A stretch of 64,000 nucleotides of DNA, taken from NCBI RefSeq assembly GCF_030867095.1, contig NC_081824.1:302452956-302516955 (forward strand), written 5' to 3'. Positions 12,541 to 23,239 of this stretch are shown in pieces. The notes under the pieces were generated by a model that was given only the letters and a program-made list of their open reading frames with translations, was not told the DNA's origin and did not search any database. Source of the stretch: Alligator mississippiensis (lineage: Eukaryota; Chordata; Crocodylia; Alligatoridae). The translations under genes and the position numbers were made by a program. Each line of letters starts with the position of its first letter. Position 1 is the first letter of the stretch.

Positions 12541-13147
12541 CTACACTGTATAATCCAAACTCTGACCTGCTACAATACCAACCCCATGACATAAAAAACA
12601 GAATCTCTTTGGTTGTCACCTACAGCTACCAGCTTAAACACCTTAGATATATCATTAATGACCCTCAACCCTTCCAGGAAAATGACAATCAGATCAAGGT
12701 AGCCATGGTAGCCTGTTCTGGTCTACAGACAACCTTCCCCCTCCCCACTTCAAATGGCATCTCTCCAGCAATAGATTACCTAACTCTTATTCTTAACAGG
12801 GCAGCGGACCTTGCCTGTGCTCCCCATCAACACAGACTGGATCAAATTACATGGATTATAACATCCAAGGTTCATTTAGCTGCTCCTCTACCAATTTCAT
12901 ACTTGCTTAACATGTCTCTGCTGTCTGTTTTGGACAGACAGAGTGATCCCCATGTGAAAGAATGAACGAACACTGATTTGACATCAGAAAGATACATAGG
13001 CCTGTGGCAAAACACCTTAACTTCCTTGGACATTCCATCACTGACCTCAGAGTGGCTGTTCTTAGACAACAAAACTTAAAAGATGAACTTGAACAGAAAA
13101 TCATGGAACAAGAAATCATCCATAGATTGAATTAAGTTTGGTCTAAA
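12541..13147. other. No gene recognised
   Basis: A 118-codon open frame (12609-12965) shows no known domain. The stretch around 12970-13130 looks like an old repeat but could not be assigned. Confidence 0.4.
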
Positions 13148-13290
13148 CCAGTGGTGCTCAACCTCTGGCCCACTGAATCTGGTGAATGGGTCTGTATCAT
13201 TCAGCCCACAGGGTTGGAGATTTGCTGGTGGGGAAGCAGTGACAGCATTAAGTGCCATGGCTCTGAAAGGGGAGATAAAAGGCAATCCAA
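13148..13290. mobile_element. hAT-like terminus
   Basis: CAGTGGTGCTCAACCTCTGG is a hAT-type TIR, with the same start as the copy at 30693. The other end was not found; the sequence soon passes into CR1-B. Confidence 0.45.
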
Positions 13291-14303
13291 GGACATAAAA
13301 AGCAAAGAAAGGGATTTTACATGTATGTCAAGAGAAAGTGGAAAACCAAAGAAAATTCAAGTCCTTTATGAAATACAGAAGGCAATCTAGTTACAGATGA
13401 TGTAGAGAAGACTAAAGTATATCCTTCCTCTTATTTCAGTCTTCACAAATAGGGGCAGCTACCAGGTGATGAGCACAGCTGGCAGCAAAGATTGGCAAGG
13501 AGACAACTAGCCTAGAATAATGACAGAATGGGTTAGGGATTACTTAGTCAAGCAAAATGCTTTCAGGTCAGCAAGGCTGGATGGGATGCACTCTAGGGTA
13601 CTACAGGAAATGACTAAGGTAATTTCAGAGCCATTAGCTATTCTGTTTGAGAACTCAGGGAGGTTAGGTGAGGTCCTGAATGACTGAACAGAACAAATAT
13701 AGAGCTCATCTTTAAGAAAAGGAAGAAGGTGCTTTCTTCTAGAGAAGAACAAGGTGATCAGGAACAAAGCATGGATTCACCAAAAGCAAGTCATGCCTGA
13801 CTAACATGACTTCCCTCTATGATAAGGTACCAGGCTCTGTGGGTGGTGGGGTGTGAGCAGTAGATGTGATACAGCTTGACTTTAGCAAGACTGTTGATAC
13901 TGTCTCCCACAGCATTCTCATTAACAAGCTAAACAAGGGATACCATTAAAACACTTAATGGTATCCCTTAGCTAGTACCGACAAACTAAATGAAAGTACT
14001 ATAAGGTGGATACATAACAAGCTGGATCATCATGCTCAGTGAGTAGTTATCGATGGCTCAATGTCTAGCTGGCAGGAGGTATCAAGTAGGGTTTGCCAGG
14101 GGCCTGTCCTAAGTCTGGTATTATTCAACATTTTCATTAATGATTTGGACAACAGGACTGAGAGTACACTTAGCAAATTTGCAGATGACACCAAGTTGGA
14201 TAGAGTTCCCCATACTCCAGAGGGTAGGTCTAGGATCAAGAATGACTTGGATAGACTGGAGAAATGGTCAGCAATTAACCAGATGAGATTCAGCAAAGAC
14301 AAG

Positions 14304-14481
14304 TGTAGCCCGGTGTCTCCAAAATGAGTGTCCCATCCCCCACACCAATAGAAGGGGAAAGCCAGCAGAGCACACATGCTGGGGTGGAAACTGCAGTCAC
14401 TCGCAGTTCCCTCCCACCTATCATGTCTCAACAGAGGAGGAACAAAAAGTGATGTCTTAATCAGATATAAATTTAATATAG

Positions 14482-14524
<43 letters not shown>

Positions 14525-15688
14525 AAGGTAGTGAACTAAAGTGAGTACTTACAGGTTATAAATAGATATAACTATATACACACCCAAATACAAACAGGTA
14601 AGCATAATGGTCCCAAACAATATGAACAGGTAAATACAACAATAAATGGCACCCTAAAATACAAGGTGTACAGTTAAAAGTTAATAAACACTCCAAAAAT
14701 GCACAGCGTGTATCAAACAATCAATAATCACTCTAACATATGAGATGCAAGTGTTCTCTAGTGGTTCCCCTCCTCTAGGGGATCTCTTCCTCCTGACTCT
14801 TTATTGAGGCTACCTTTCCTGAGTGTCACTCCCTGGTGGGAGATCCATTGCATCACTCACCCACATGTCCCAAGGAGCTGAGTGGGGCAGTGTTCATAAG
14901 CTCCTTGGCCTGGCTAATGTTTCTCCAAGGGAGGGCTTAGCCCAGGCCTCAGAGGAGTGGCGTGAATCACTCAAGTGTCCCAGTGGCTTAATCCTTCTTA
15001 GGGGGAGCTCCAAGCCTGGGTCACCTCGTGCATACCCAAGGCAATGCTGCTCTGAATGCGGCTCCCCACGCTTAGGAATTGCTCCATTTCTGGGGCCCAT
15101 GCGGACCCACTGCAGTGTATGGGTCCCAGGCCACCCGGCCCCTCCTTCTCCAGGGCCTTACGCCCTACAATGACTTACCCTGTAGTAGCGCTGGCTCCCG
15201 TGCCCAGCTTCACACCAGGATTGGAGACCCGAGCCACCTCTCTGCGGCTCCCAGGGTCCCGGTCCCTCATGGACCCTCCATGCAATGATGGCTGCACCGC
15301 CCACCACTTCTGTCCAGTGGTGGAATCTTTCGGGGTTTTCTGGGCAGCCAGCTATACCCGCTGGGCAGCTCTCCAAGCTCTTCTTGGCCCTAGGACTCTT
15401 TCCTTCTTCTTCATTTGTCGCAAACTGCACCGTGTGCTTGGCAAGCAGCTGCTTATATCCTCTTCTGGGTCTCCGCCCCCAGATTGAAAATGAATCATTC
15501 AGGGAGGCTGCAACTGCAGTTCCCAATTAAGTCCACTCCTGCCCCACATCCCTTTCGATTAGAGGGGGAACGAACTCTCCTCCTGGCTCCTCCCCTGCCT
15601 GTCTCTAATTGATGGGTTTTGCCCCACCAATTGCATTTGCGGTCTCCTAAGCCTGGAGAGCTGGGCAAAGCTGGGCAAGCCCGCTACA
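14304..15688. mobile_element. Solo LTR 2 (1385 bp, 4-bp target duplication) inside CR1-B
   Basis: Starts TGTAGCCCGG and ends CCCGCTACA, flanked by CAAG at 14300-14303 and 15689-15692. Removing it and one CAAG restores the CR1 reading GACAAGGGCAAAGTCC. A 4-bp duplication with TG...CA ends suggests an ERV1-type LTR (inference). It contains a (TG)n run at 14483-14520. Orientation is not certain: TTATATCC at about 15450 could be a plus-strand TATA. Confidence 0.75.
14483..14520. repeat. (TG)n microsatellite
   Basis: About 19 uninterrupted TG units within solo LTR 2. Confidence 0.98.
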
Positions 15689-16430
15689 CAAGGGCAAAGT
15701 CCAGCACTTTGGACAGGGTAATTGCATGCACAAATACCGACTGGAAAATTAGTGGCTATGCTGCAGTACCGCAGAAAGACTTGGGGGTTACAGTAGATCA
15801 CATGCTGAATATGAGCCAACAGTGTGCTCTTGTTGCAAAAAAGTCAACAGGCTATTGGCTTATATAGCGCTATATACGAACAGGGTTGTATCAACAGAGG
15901 TGTCACTTGCAAATCAAGGGAAATGATTCTTCAGCTCAGTTGGTGAGGCCTCACCAGGAGTGCTGTGTCCCATTTCAGCCCTACACTTCAAGAAAAACTT
16001 GGACAGATTGGAAGGAGTCCAGCGTAGGGCAACAAAAAATTATTAAAGATTTGGAAAGCATGACTTATGAGAAAAGACTGAAATAACCAGGGTTGTTTAG
16101 TCTGGAGGAGAGAAGTCTGATGGGGAATTTTATAACAGTTTTCAAATTCCTGGTTAATTACAGAGAGGATGGAGATTTTTTTTTCTCTGCGTTTATAGGG
16201 GACAGGATTAGGAGCAATGGCCTCAAACTTCAGCCAGGGAAATTTAGGTTGTATATTTGGACTAACTTTTTGACCATGAGAGTGGTCAAATATTGGAACA
16301 GGCTACCTAGAGAAATTCTGAAGCAAGTTGGACAGACACTTGGCTAGAATGGTTTAGTCTGATCATCCTGCCTTGATCAGGATAACCTTATGAGGTTCCT
16401 TCCAGCCCAACTTTCCTATGATCCTATGTA

Positions 16431-16822
16431 ACTCAGTGTGGCATTCTTGGCCCTAATTTGCCAATTGTGCACATGCATGTTTCACTGAAGTCAGTATAAC
16501 TTGCATACAAAATGGAAGAATAATCAGAAGTCTAAATGTTCACATTTTGAGTTTACATTTTGAGAAGTATTTCTTGCTATATAAGAAATCTTTCATGACA
16601 GCCAAAGAAACTTGTTATAACCGTCATTTCTGAAGAATGACTTTGATGATCTCTCATGCTACCAATCATACGAGTTGGAGAATGTAAAAATCAAAACACA
16701 TTTTCTAATCTTCCTAATTATTTAGCTAAGACATTTAATTGTAATTGGTGTTAAATTAATACTAAATTATAATAACTAAATGTTGTGGCATTCCTAATAT
16801 TTACATTGCCAAAAAAGTCTCA
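16431..16822. other. No gene recognised
   Basis: AT-rich sequence between CR1 copies, no recognisable feature. Confidence 0.6.
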
Positions 16823-17215
16823 GTATCATTGAATCATACATAATGAAGTTGGAAAGAACCTGAGGAGGGAAGGTACATCAGTAGCTATTGACAGTCTCTG
16901 AATCAGAATTTCCTAGACCTTAAATGCTGGAGGTTGCGAGCGAGAGCAACAATGGAAAAAACCCTGGTAACACCCTCTTGACTCCCCCTTTCAGCATTCA
17001 CTACCACTGTGTGACACAGGGTACTGGACAAGATGAACCTATGATATGACTCAGTAAATGGCAGTTCTTATGAGGTCATCTATTCCAGCCCCCTTCACAA
17101 GGTAGGACTGTCCCTGACTAACCACCCCAGCTAAATAACTGACTTCTTCTTAAAAACATCTATCCAAGGATGGAGATTCTACAACCTCTCCAAGTAGCTT
17201 ATACTGAAATAGCAC
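16823..17215 (-). mobile_element. CR1 3' end, interrupted by a second CR1-like tail
   Basis: 16823-16885 (ATTGAATCATA, then TTGGAAAGAACCTGAGG) and 17072-17215 (AGGTCATCTATTCCAGCCCC, then TCCAAGGATGGAGATTC) are adjacent parts of a minus-strand CR1 3' end. Between them, about 16886-17071 is a plus-strand tail of the type ending GGTACTGGACAAGATGAACC ... GTTCTTATG, inserted later. Confidence 0.65.
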
Positions 17216-17995
17216 CAAACTGCTCACAAATTATCAGTACAGAGGCTGTACAAAACACATGTAAAAGAAAAAGTGTGTTCTTAGCATGGGTGACTGGTGC
17301 CTCTTGAGCCAGAGGGGGGACACCAGTCAGTGACCGGAGGTGGGGTGGTCCCCCGCGGCTGATTGTGCTGACTGGGATTGGGGGGTGTTCCCCCACGGTC
17401 AATCTTACTCACCAGAAAGCGGCTGCACTGCTTCCAGAAGTCCCACAGTCACTTCTGGCTGCTTTTGCTGGCAGCCCCATTCCCCAGCCGATGCTTGCAG
17501 GGAGGCATCAGTGCTCCCACCTGCCCCCATGCCCATTGCCTAAACAGGGAGCACAGCCTTACAGGGGGTGAACCAGTGCTCTCAGGGGGTACATGTGCAC
17601 CCCCATGCACCTCCTACGCATCACCACTGGTCCTTAGTGCAAAAGGCATCCTTTTTTCTGTTGCTGGTTGATGTAAGTTAAGAACAAGGTAGCAATTTCA
17701 GCTCTGAATTTCTTTTTCTTTTAATGTTTTCAAGTCAACTGTATTTTAAAGTTTGCTCACTATCTTAAGAGGTTCTATATTTTGTTGCCTTTTTGAATTA
17801 TTTACTTTTATGGGCTATTTAAGGCCTCTGACCATGTTGTGTAATTATCTCCTGGAATATTTTGCAAATTCTGTGCTGTCCAATTTCTGTGGAAATCAAC
17901 AACTTTATGTTGCCAGTTAGAAAATAGTAGTCACTTTCTAATGGATAATGCATAGAGTTTACATAAAACTTCTCGTGTAGATCTCAAAAAACTTT
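17216..17995. other. No gene recognised
   Basis: 17280-17640 is GC-rich with overlapping open frames in three frames, which indicates composition rather than coding. It may be an unassigned repeat. The rest is AT-rich. Confidence 0.45.
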
Positions 17996-17999
17996 AGTG

Positions 18000-20900
18000 A
18001 ACCAAAGACTGTGGCCCTGGTGTCATCAGGAAGGCTTTGGCTTCCATGACCACAGCCTGCTCTTTGGCGAGAGAGGCAGCAAGCTGCTGGGAAGAGATGC
18101 CTCCACCTCTCTCACCTGGGGAGGAGGCTCTTCTCAGCCAGACTGGCTGACCTGCTCCACTGGGCTTTAAACTAAGCCCGCTGGGGGTCGGGGGGACTAC
18201 CGCCACTGCTGGCCCACTGAGCAACCCTTGCAAAGCCAGCAGGCCAACGCACTTAAGGGAGCCCACCCCTGCCCCAGCCCTGGTACAATCTGAGGGCAAG
18301 GGGACACTTGCCTGCCTGTACACAAATGCCAGGAGCTTGGGGAATAAGCAGGAGGAACCCATCCTCCTGCTTAACACAATAATTACGACTTCATAGGGAT
18401 AATGGAGACCTGGCGGGACTCCACCCATGACTGGACCACAGGTATAGACAGCTATACCTTGTACAGGAGAGATTGAGTAGATAAAAGGGGTGGGGGTGTA
18501 GCTCTCTATGTTAAGGAAAGCTACGCGTCCCTGCAAGCTGAAGTTGGTGACCAGGGTGGACAACTGGAGACCCTCTGGGTTAAAATCCGTGGGGAACACG
18601 GCATAGGGACACAACGGTGGAAGTCTACTACAGACCTCCCACCCAAAGTCAAGAGCTTGACCAGGAGTTTGCCCGGAAACTGGCTGAGGCCGCATACTCC
18701 AGGACCACGGTTGTCATGGGTGACTTCAACTACCCAGACATCTCATGGGAGGATCACTCAGTAAAATCCGAGCGGTCACAAAGCTTCCTATCATGCGTGG
18801 ATGACCTCTACCTGACTCGAGAAGTCTATGGGCTAACGAGAGGTAAAGCGCTACTCGACCTGGTACTGGCTACTGGGGATGACCTAATCGGCGACCTAGT
18901 GATCGATGGGAAGCTTGGCAACAGTGACCACGAGCTGGTCACCTTCACCATCCACTGTAAAGCTGGCAAGTTATTTAGCAACACTGAAGTACTTGACTTC
19001 AGGAAAGCCGACTTTGACAAGCTCAGGAGGCTTGTCAGTGAGGCCCTAAGGGACTACGACCCCAAAGAGAGGGGAGTCCAGGAAGAGTGGTTGCTCCTCA
19101 AGGGAACGATCCTCAATGCACAAGCTAATTCTATTCCACCTTGGAGGAAAGGCAGCGTTCCCCCTCTAAATATCCTCCCACGGGATCTAGCAGATCTCCT
19201 TAGGCTAAAAGGAAAGGCCTACAAAGGATGGAGGATGGGATTCACTTCCAAGGAGGAATATTCTGCACTGGTCCGGTCCTGCAGGGAGCAAACCAGGAAA
19301 GCCAAGGCTGCAACTGAACTCCAACTATCTTCAAGCATCAAGGACAATAAAAAGTCCTTTTTCAGATATGTGGGGAGCCAGAGGAAAAGCAAGGGCAACA
19401 TTGGACCCCTGCTGAACCAGATGAGACAACTGACAACTGATGCCCAGGAAAAAGTCAACCTATTAAATGGCTACTTTGCGTCGGTCTTTCATCAGTCCCA
19501 TGGGACGCCCATACCCACTACGGGACAGGGAGGTCCGGGTGAGGGAGATTCCCTGCCCTCCATCAATGCTGACCCCGTAAAGGAACACCTTGAGAGGCTG
19601 GATACCTTCAAGTCAGTCGGCCTTGACAATCTACACCCCAGGGTATTCAAGGAGTTGGCGAGCATCATAGCCCAGCCTCTGGGCCATCATAGGCCAGCCT
19701 CATCTTTGAGAACTCTTGGCACTTTGGTGTAGTGCCCAAAGACTGTAAGAAGGCCAATGTGGTGCTTATCTTCAAGAAAGGGAGGAAAGTGGATCCAGCA
19801 AACTATAGACCCATCAGCCTGACTTCTATCCCGGGGAAGATCTTAGAAAAGTTTATTAAAGAGGCCATCCTTAATGGATTCACCGAAGCCAACATCCTGA
19901 GGGATAGCCAGCATGGGTTTGTTGCGGGTAGGTCTTGCTTGACCAATCTCATTTCCTTTTACAACCAGGTGACCTATCACCTGGACAAGGGAAAAGAGAT
20001 TGATGTCATATATCTTGACTTCAAAAAAGCCTTTGATCTGGTATCCCATGATCACCTCTTGGCAAAACTGGCCAACTGTGGCCTTGGGTCCACCACGATC
20101 CGCTGCCTAGGAAATTGGCTCCGTGGTCAGACCCAGAGGGTGGTAATTGATGGAAGTCAATTGTCATGGTGCCCTGTGACCAGTGGGGTCCCCCAAAGTT
20201 CTGTCCTTGGATCCATACTGTTCAACATCTTCATTAATGATGTGGACATTGGAGTCAGAAGCAGACTGGCCAAGTTCGCTGGTGACACTAAACTTTGGGG
20301 CAAAGCATCCACATCTGGACAGGAGGGCAATCCAGGCTGACCTAGACAGGCTCAGCAAATGGGCGGATGAGAACCTGACGGTGTTTAACACTGAAAAATG
20401 CAAAGTTCTCCACTTTGGGAGGACAAACCTGCAGCATCCTTATAGGCTCGGCAGTGCTACACTGGCTAGTACTACGGAAGAAAGAGACTTGGAGGTCATC
20501 ATTGACCACAAGATGAACACGAGCCTGCAATGCGATGCTGCAGCTAGTAAAGCGAGCAAAACGCTGGCTTGCATCCATAGATGCTTCTCAAGCAAATCCC
20601 GGGATGTCATTCTCCACTTGTATTCAGTCTTGGTGAGGCCGCAGCTGGAGTCCTGCGTCCAGTTTTGGGCCCCACAATTAATAAAGGATGTGGAGAAGCT
20701 TGAGAGAGTGCAGAGAAGAGCCACACGCATGATCAGAAGTCAGGAAAACAGACCTTACGATGACAGGCTGAGATCTATGAGGCTCTTTAGCCTGGAAAAG
20801 CTCAGGCTCAGGGGTGATCTGATGGCCACCTATAAGTTTATCAGGGGTGACCATCAGTATCTGGGGGAACGTTTGTTCACCTGAGCGCCCCGAGGGATGA

Positions 20901-21169
20901 CGAGGTTGAACGGTTATATACTACTGCAAGACCATTTCAGGCTGGACATAAGGAAGAATTTCTTTACTGTCCAAGCCCCCAAGGTCTGGAATAGCTTGCC
21001 ATCGGAGGTGGTTCAATCACCTACATTGAACACCTTCAAGAGTAAATTGGATGCTTACCTTGCTGGGATCCTATGACCCCAGCTGACTTCCTGCCCTTTG
21101 GGCAGGGGGCTGGACTCGATGATCTTCTGAAATCCCGTCCTGCCCCAATGTCTATGAAATATATGAAAC
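18000..21169 (+). mobile_element. CR1 LINE C, 3.2 kb, the longest copy
   Basis: Runs from a region upstream of the endonuclease through the full endonuclease and RT to a complete 3' end (GGGCAGGGGGCTGGACTCGA, then TCTATGAAATATATGAAAC). The start is approximate. The ORF1 region is absent or only partly present, so the element is 5' truncated. Confidence 0.9.
18300..21075 (+). pseudogene. CR1 ORF2 endonuclease-reverse transcriptase (broken)
   Basis: The N-terminal part has the apurinic endonuclease signature: LYTNARSLGNK, then after shifts VYYRPPTQSQE, VMGDFNYPDISWE and GNSDHELV. The open block 18617-19732 covers this and the linker (EEYSALVRSCREQTRKAK, FFRYVG). RT follows in 19732-20340 ([50 protein letters not shown]) and a third frame to 20884 (DLDRLSKWADEN, LVRPQLESCVQFWAPQ). 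Frameshifts lie near 19690 and 20320, and others before 18617. The catalytic FADD box reads FAGD at about 20275, so the protein would be inactive even if read through. Confidence 0.9.
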
Positions 21170-21811
21170 TTCACAAAATATAAAAATATAGCAAAAGTTA
21201 ATCATCCCCATTTTACAGATAAGAAACAGAGCCAGTAATTGGCTGGCCCAATGCCATACAATGAGTTGGCCTCAGGGACAGAATTAAAAGCCAGTTCACA
21301 TTCTCTTAATTCCAGCTTTGTCCCCAGACCATGCTGTTCCAGCATAAAGCATCCAAATGCAGTAATATCAACAGCAGGTGAAGACTGATTTTTGCTTTGC
21401 AATTATTTCACAATATAGCACATAGCAAAACTGCTCTTGTTCTGCTTGAGGCTCTGGCTGCATCTCTTTCTCTTGCCTGGCTCACAGAGCCATCCATGAC
21501 CACATGCTGAATAAGCACAGCCTTTGCACTGCATCTTGTAAGTGCCAACTTCATGGCTGCTGCTGCCACATGGAGGGATGCCAGGCAGCTGGGCCAGGGG
21601 CCACCCACCAGGTTGTTGTGGTGAGGGAAGGGCAATGGTGACTGGGCCTTGGTGCTGCCAAGGTAGAATGTTTGTGCAGTTTTATTACTGGAATTAGAAA
21701 ATGTATTGAGATTATGGGTCTTCACTGTTTTCCGAGTTCATTTACAGCACCTGGGAAAGTAGACTACTGCCTATGAAATCTTTAGGTCTCCCTGAAAGGG
21801 TTATTCTATAA
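21170..21811. other. No gene recognised
   Basis: Ordinary intergenic sequence. Small ORFs have no recognisable family. Confidence 0.5.
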
Positions 21812-22060
21812 CATTGTTCTCAGCCTTTTTGGTTTCAAGGCTCCCTTCCTTAGACTCAAGGCCCCCTTGGAAAATGCCAGTTCTTATTAGCTTTGACTTG
21901 GTTTTTGACTGCAGAAAAATAATAAACCAAGTTTGCTGTTGCAGAGCCCTCAACAGGTCAGAATGTGTTTGCTCCTATGGATTCCCGGTTGCAATTTTGG
22001 TCTTTATCTTGTCATGTGATGAAGTGACTTCGAGTTCAAGAAAGCTGGCTTCTACGTTAT
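21812..22060. mobile_element. hAT MITE, CAGTGGTTCTCAACC family (diverged copy)
   Basis: CATTGTTCTCAGCCTTTTTG, then CCCTTGGAAAATGCCAG and AAAAATAATAAA, parallel the copy starting at 41976. The far end and target duplication were not found. Confidence 0.5.
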
Positions 22061-22984
22061 TTAAGTAGATGCCAATCCACCTTGCCTTCTGTGTGACTTC
22101 AGCCTAGGTACCTCTTTTTATCTTGCCAAATGAAGTGGGGCAGATCCAGGGGGCATGCAATGGTGCAGTCGCACCTGCTCTCAACTGATTCCTGTTCCAG
22201 CCAAAGTTTAAAACCAACTGCCTGGCAATGGCAGCAACATTTCTAGTCAGACAGTGCTGACTTGACCTCATACCTCATTATATTTTACCAGATTCCTTCT
22301 AAACTCTTCCTTCCACAGGTATTAACCACCTCTTTCCTGTTTAATCGTCTTGATGGTTCAATAACCAAGGTAGCCTTTCTTTGGCACTTCTGCTGTGTGC
22401 TAGCTACTCCTGGTAATACAGCTCCTATTTCCCAGCCCTGCAGACTGTTTCTAACTTTAGATAACAACATTAACTCGAGCCTAGAAATAACTTCCAGAGA
22501 AGCACTGGATGCGCCTTCAACATGGCTCAACTGTGTCTTATAAGTCTGGAAAGAAGAACAAAAACAGCCAGCCACTTCATTTGCATGATGGCAGGCCTAC
22601 TCATGAAAACATCTCCTGCTTATTATTATTTTTTTGCCTCATTTGTTATGGGTTGCTTTTCTTTTTAATGTGGGCTGGACGCTATAGCCAAGTAACCCAC
22701 ATTCCCATCCAGTTACATGGGTTTTTTTGCTTCATGCTTAAACTGAACACTGCAGCCCCAGGCAGCTAGCTTATGAGTAAAGCCTCCAGCTTCTTTTGAA
22801 CTGGAGAAATGTGTTGTATGACATGCAGTGATACCCCCCAAACTCCTAGGTATGCCCTGGTTTTTATATGTGCCCCTCTCTTTCCTCCTCAGCAGCTGGC
22901 CACCACCAGAGCCGGAGGGCACCTGCTATTCCCACGCCCGAGGACCCGACGTTTACAGCCTCACCCTGCCAGAGCCACTACCCC
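22061..22984. other. Upstream region of FUNDC1, nothing recognised
   Basis: No coding family, repeat boundary or divergent gene is seen before the CpG island. Confidence 0.5.
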
Positions 22985-23063
22985 CTCCCCCCCCTCAGGT
23001 GGCCCTAACCATAAACGTCATCCCCGCGGCCGAACGCTCGGGAGAAACTGGCTGGTGTTCTCT

Positions 23064-23075
23064 GAGCATGCGCTC
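23064..23075. promoter_or_regulatory. NRF1-like site upstream of FUNDC1
   Basis: GAGCATGCGCTC carries the GCATGCGC core of the NRF1 consensus (YGCGCATGCGCR), 134-145 bp before the start codon. From memory, FUNDC1 has been reported as a PGC-1alpha/NRF1 target in mouse brown fat, so a conserved site would fit. The match is partial. Confidence 0.45.
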
Positions 23076-23203
23076 TGCCCCATCCACCATTGTCCTGAAG
23101 GGGGGGGGCGGGGGAAGGGATCATAGAGCGCGGCGGACTGGCGGGATAGAGCGGCCGGCGGAGGCGGAGCGACTCCAAGGCCGGGCCCTTCCAGCTGCAC
23201 TGG

Positions 23204-23216
23204 CAAACATGGCGGC
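23204..23216 (+). promoter_or_regulatory. YY1-like motif overlapping the start codon
   Basis: GCAAACATGGCGG closely follows the CAARATGGCGGC type of YY1 motif. This motif often lies just downstream of the transcription start and includes the ATG in housekeeping mitochondrial genes. Binding is inferred from sequence only. Confidence 0.4.
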
Positions 23217-23239
23217 GCGGCAGCCTCGCTCCGCCTCAG
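23209..23239 (+). CDS. FUNDC1: FUNDC1 coding exon 1
   Basis: Encodes [10 protein letters not shown] plus the first base of codon 11. The donor at 23240 reads CAG/GTCGGT. This donor is chosen because only phase 1 continues into exon 2 as Asp-His-Glu-Ser. Human exon 1 also ends one base into an Asp codon. A stronger-looking GTGAGT donor lies four bases downstream at 23244, but using it meets TGA right after the junction. The exon lies within the CpG island. Confidence 0.9.

Larger units (their letters stand above)
13290..16430 (+). mobile_element. Old CR1 element B, split by solo LTR 2
   Basis: Left part (to 14303) encodes NLVTDDVEKT-like residues, the FNIFINDLDNRTESTLSKFA region with FADDTK, and DLDRLEKWSAINQMRFSKDK. 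The right part (from 15689) resumes with KDLGVTVDHMLNMSQQC and runs through TYEKRLK and FKFLVNYREDGD to a 3' tail (CCTATGATCCTATG, about 16414-16427). Many stops and shifts mark it as old. Confidence 0.85.

Noticed and set aside
14304..15688. Insertion in CR1-B as a hAT element with an 8-bp duplication (GACAAGTG/CACAAGGG)
   Set aside because: That duplication has two mismatches, whereas TG...CA ends with a perfect 4-bp CAAG restore CR1 better. An LTR is preferred, though not proven.
18617..19732. 371-codon open frame as a host gene
   Set aside because: It is the endonuclease and linker part of a CR1 ORF2, continued by RT in other frames.
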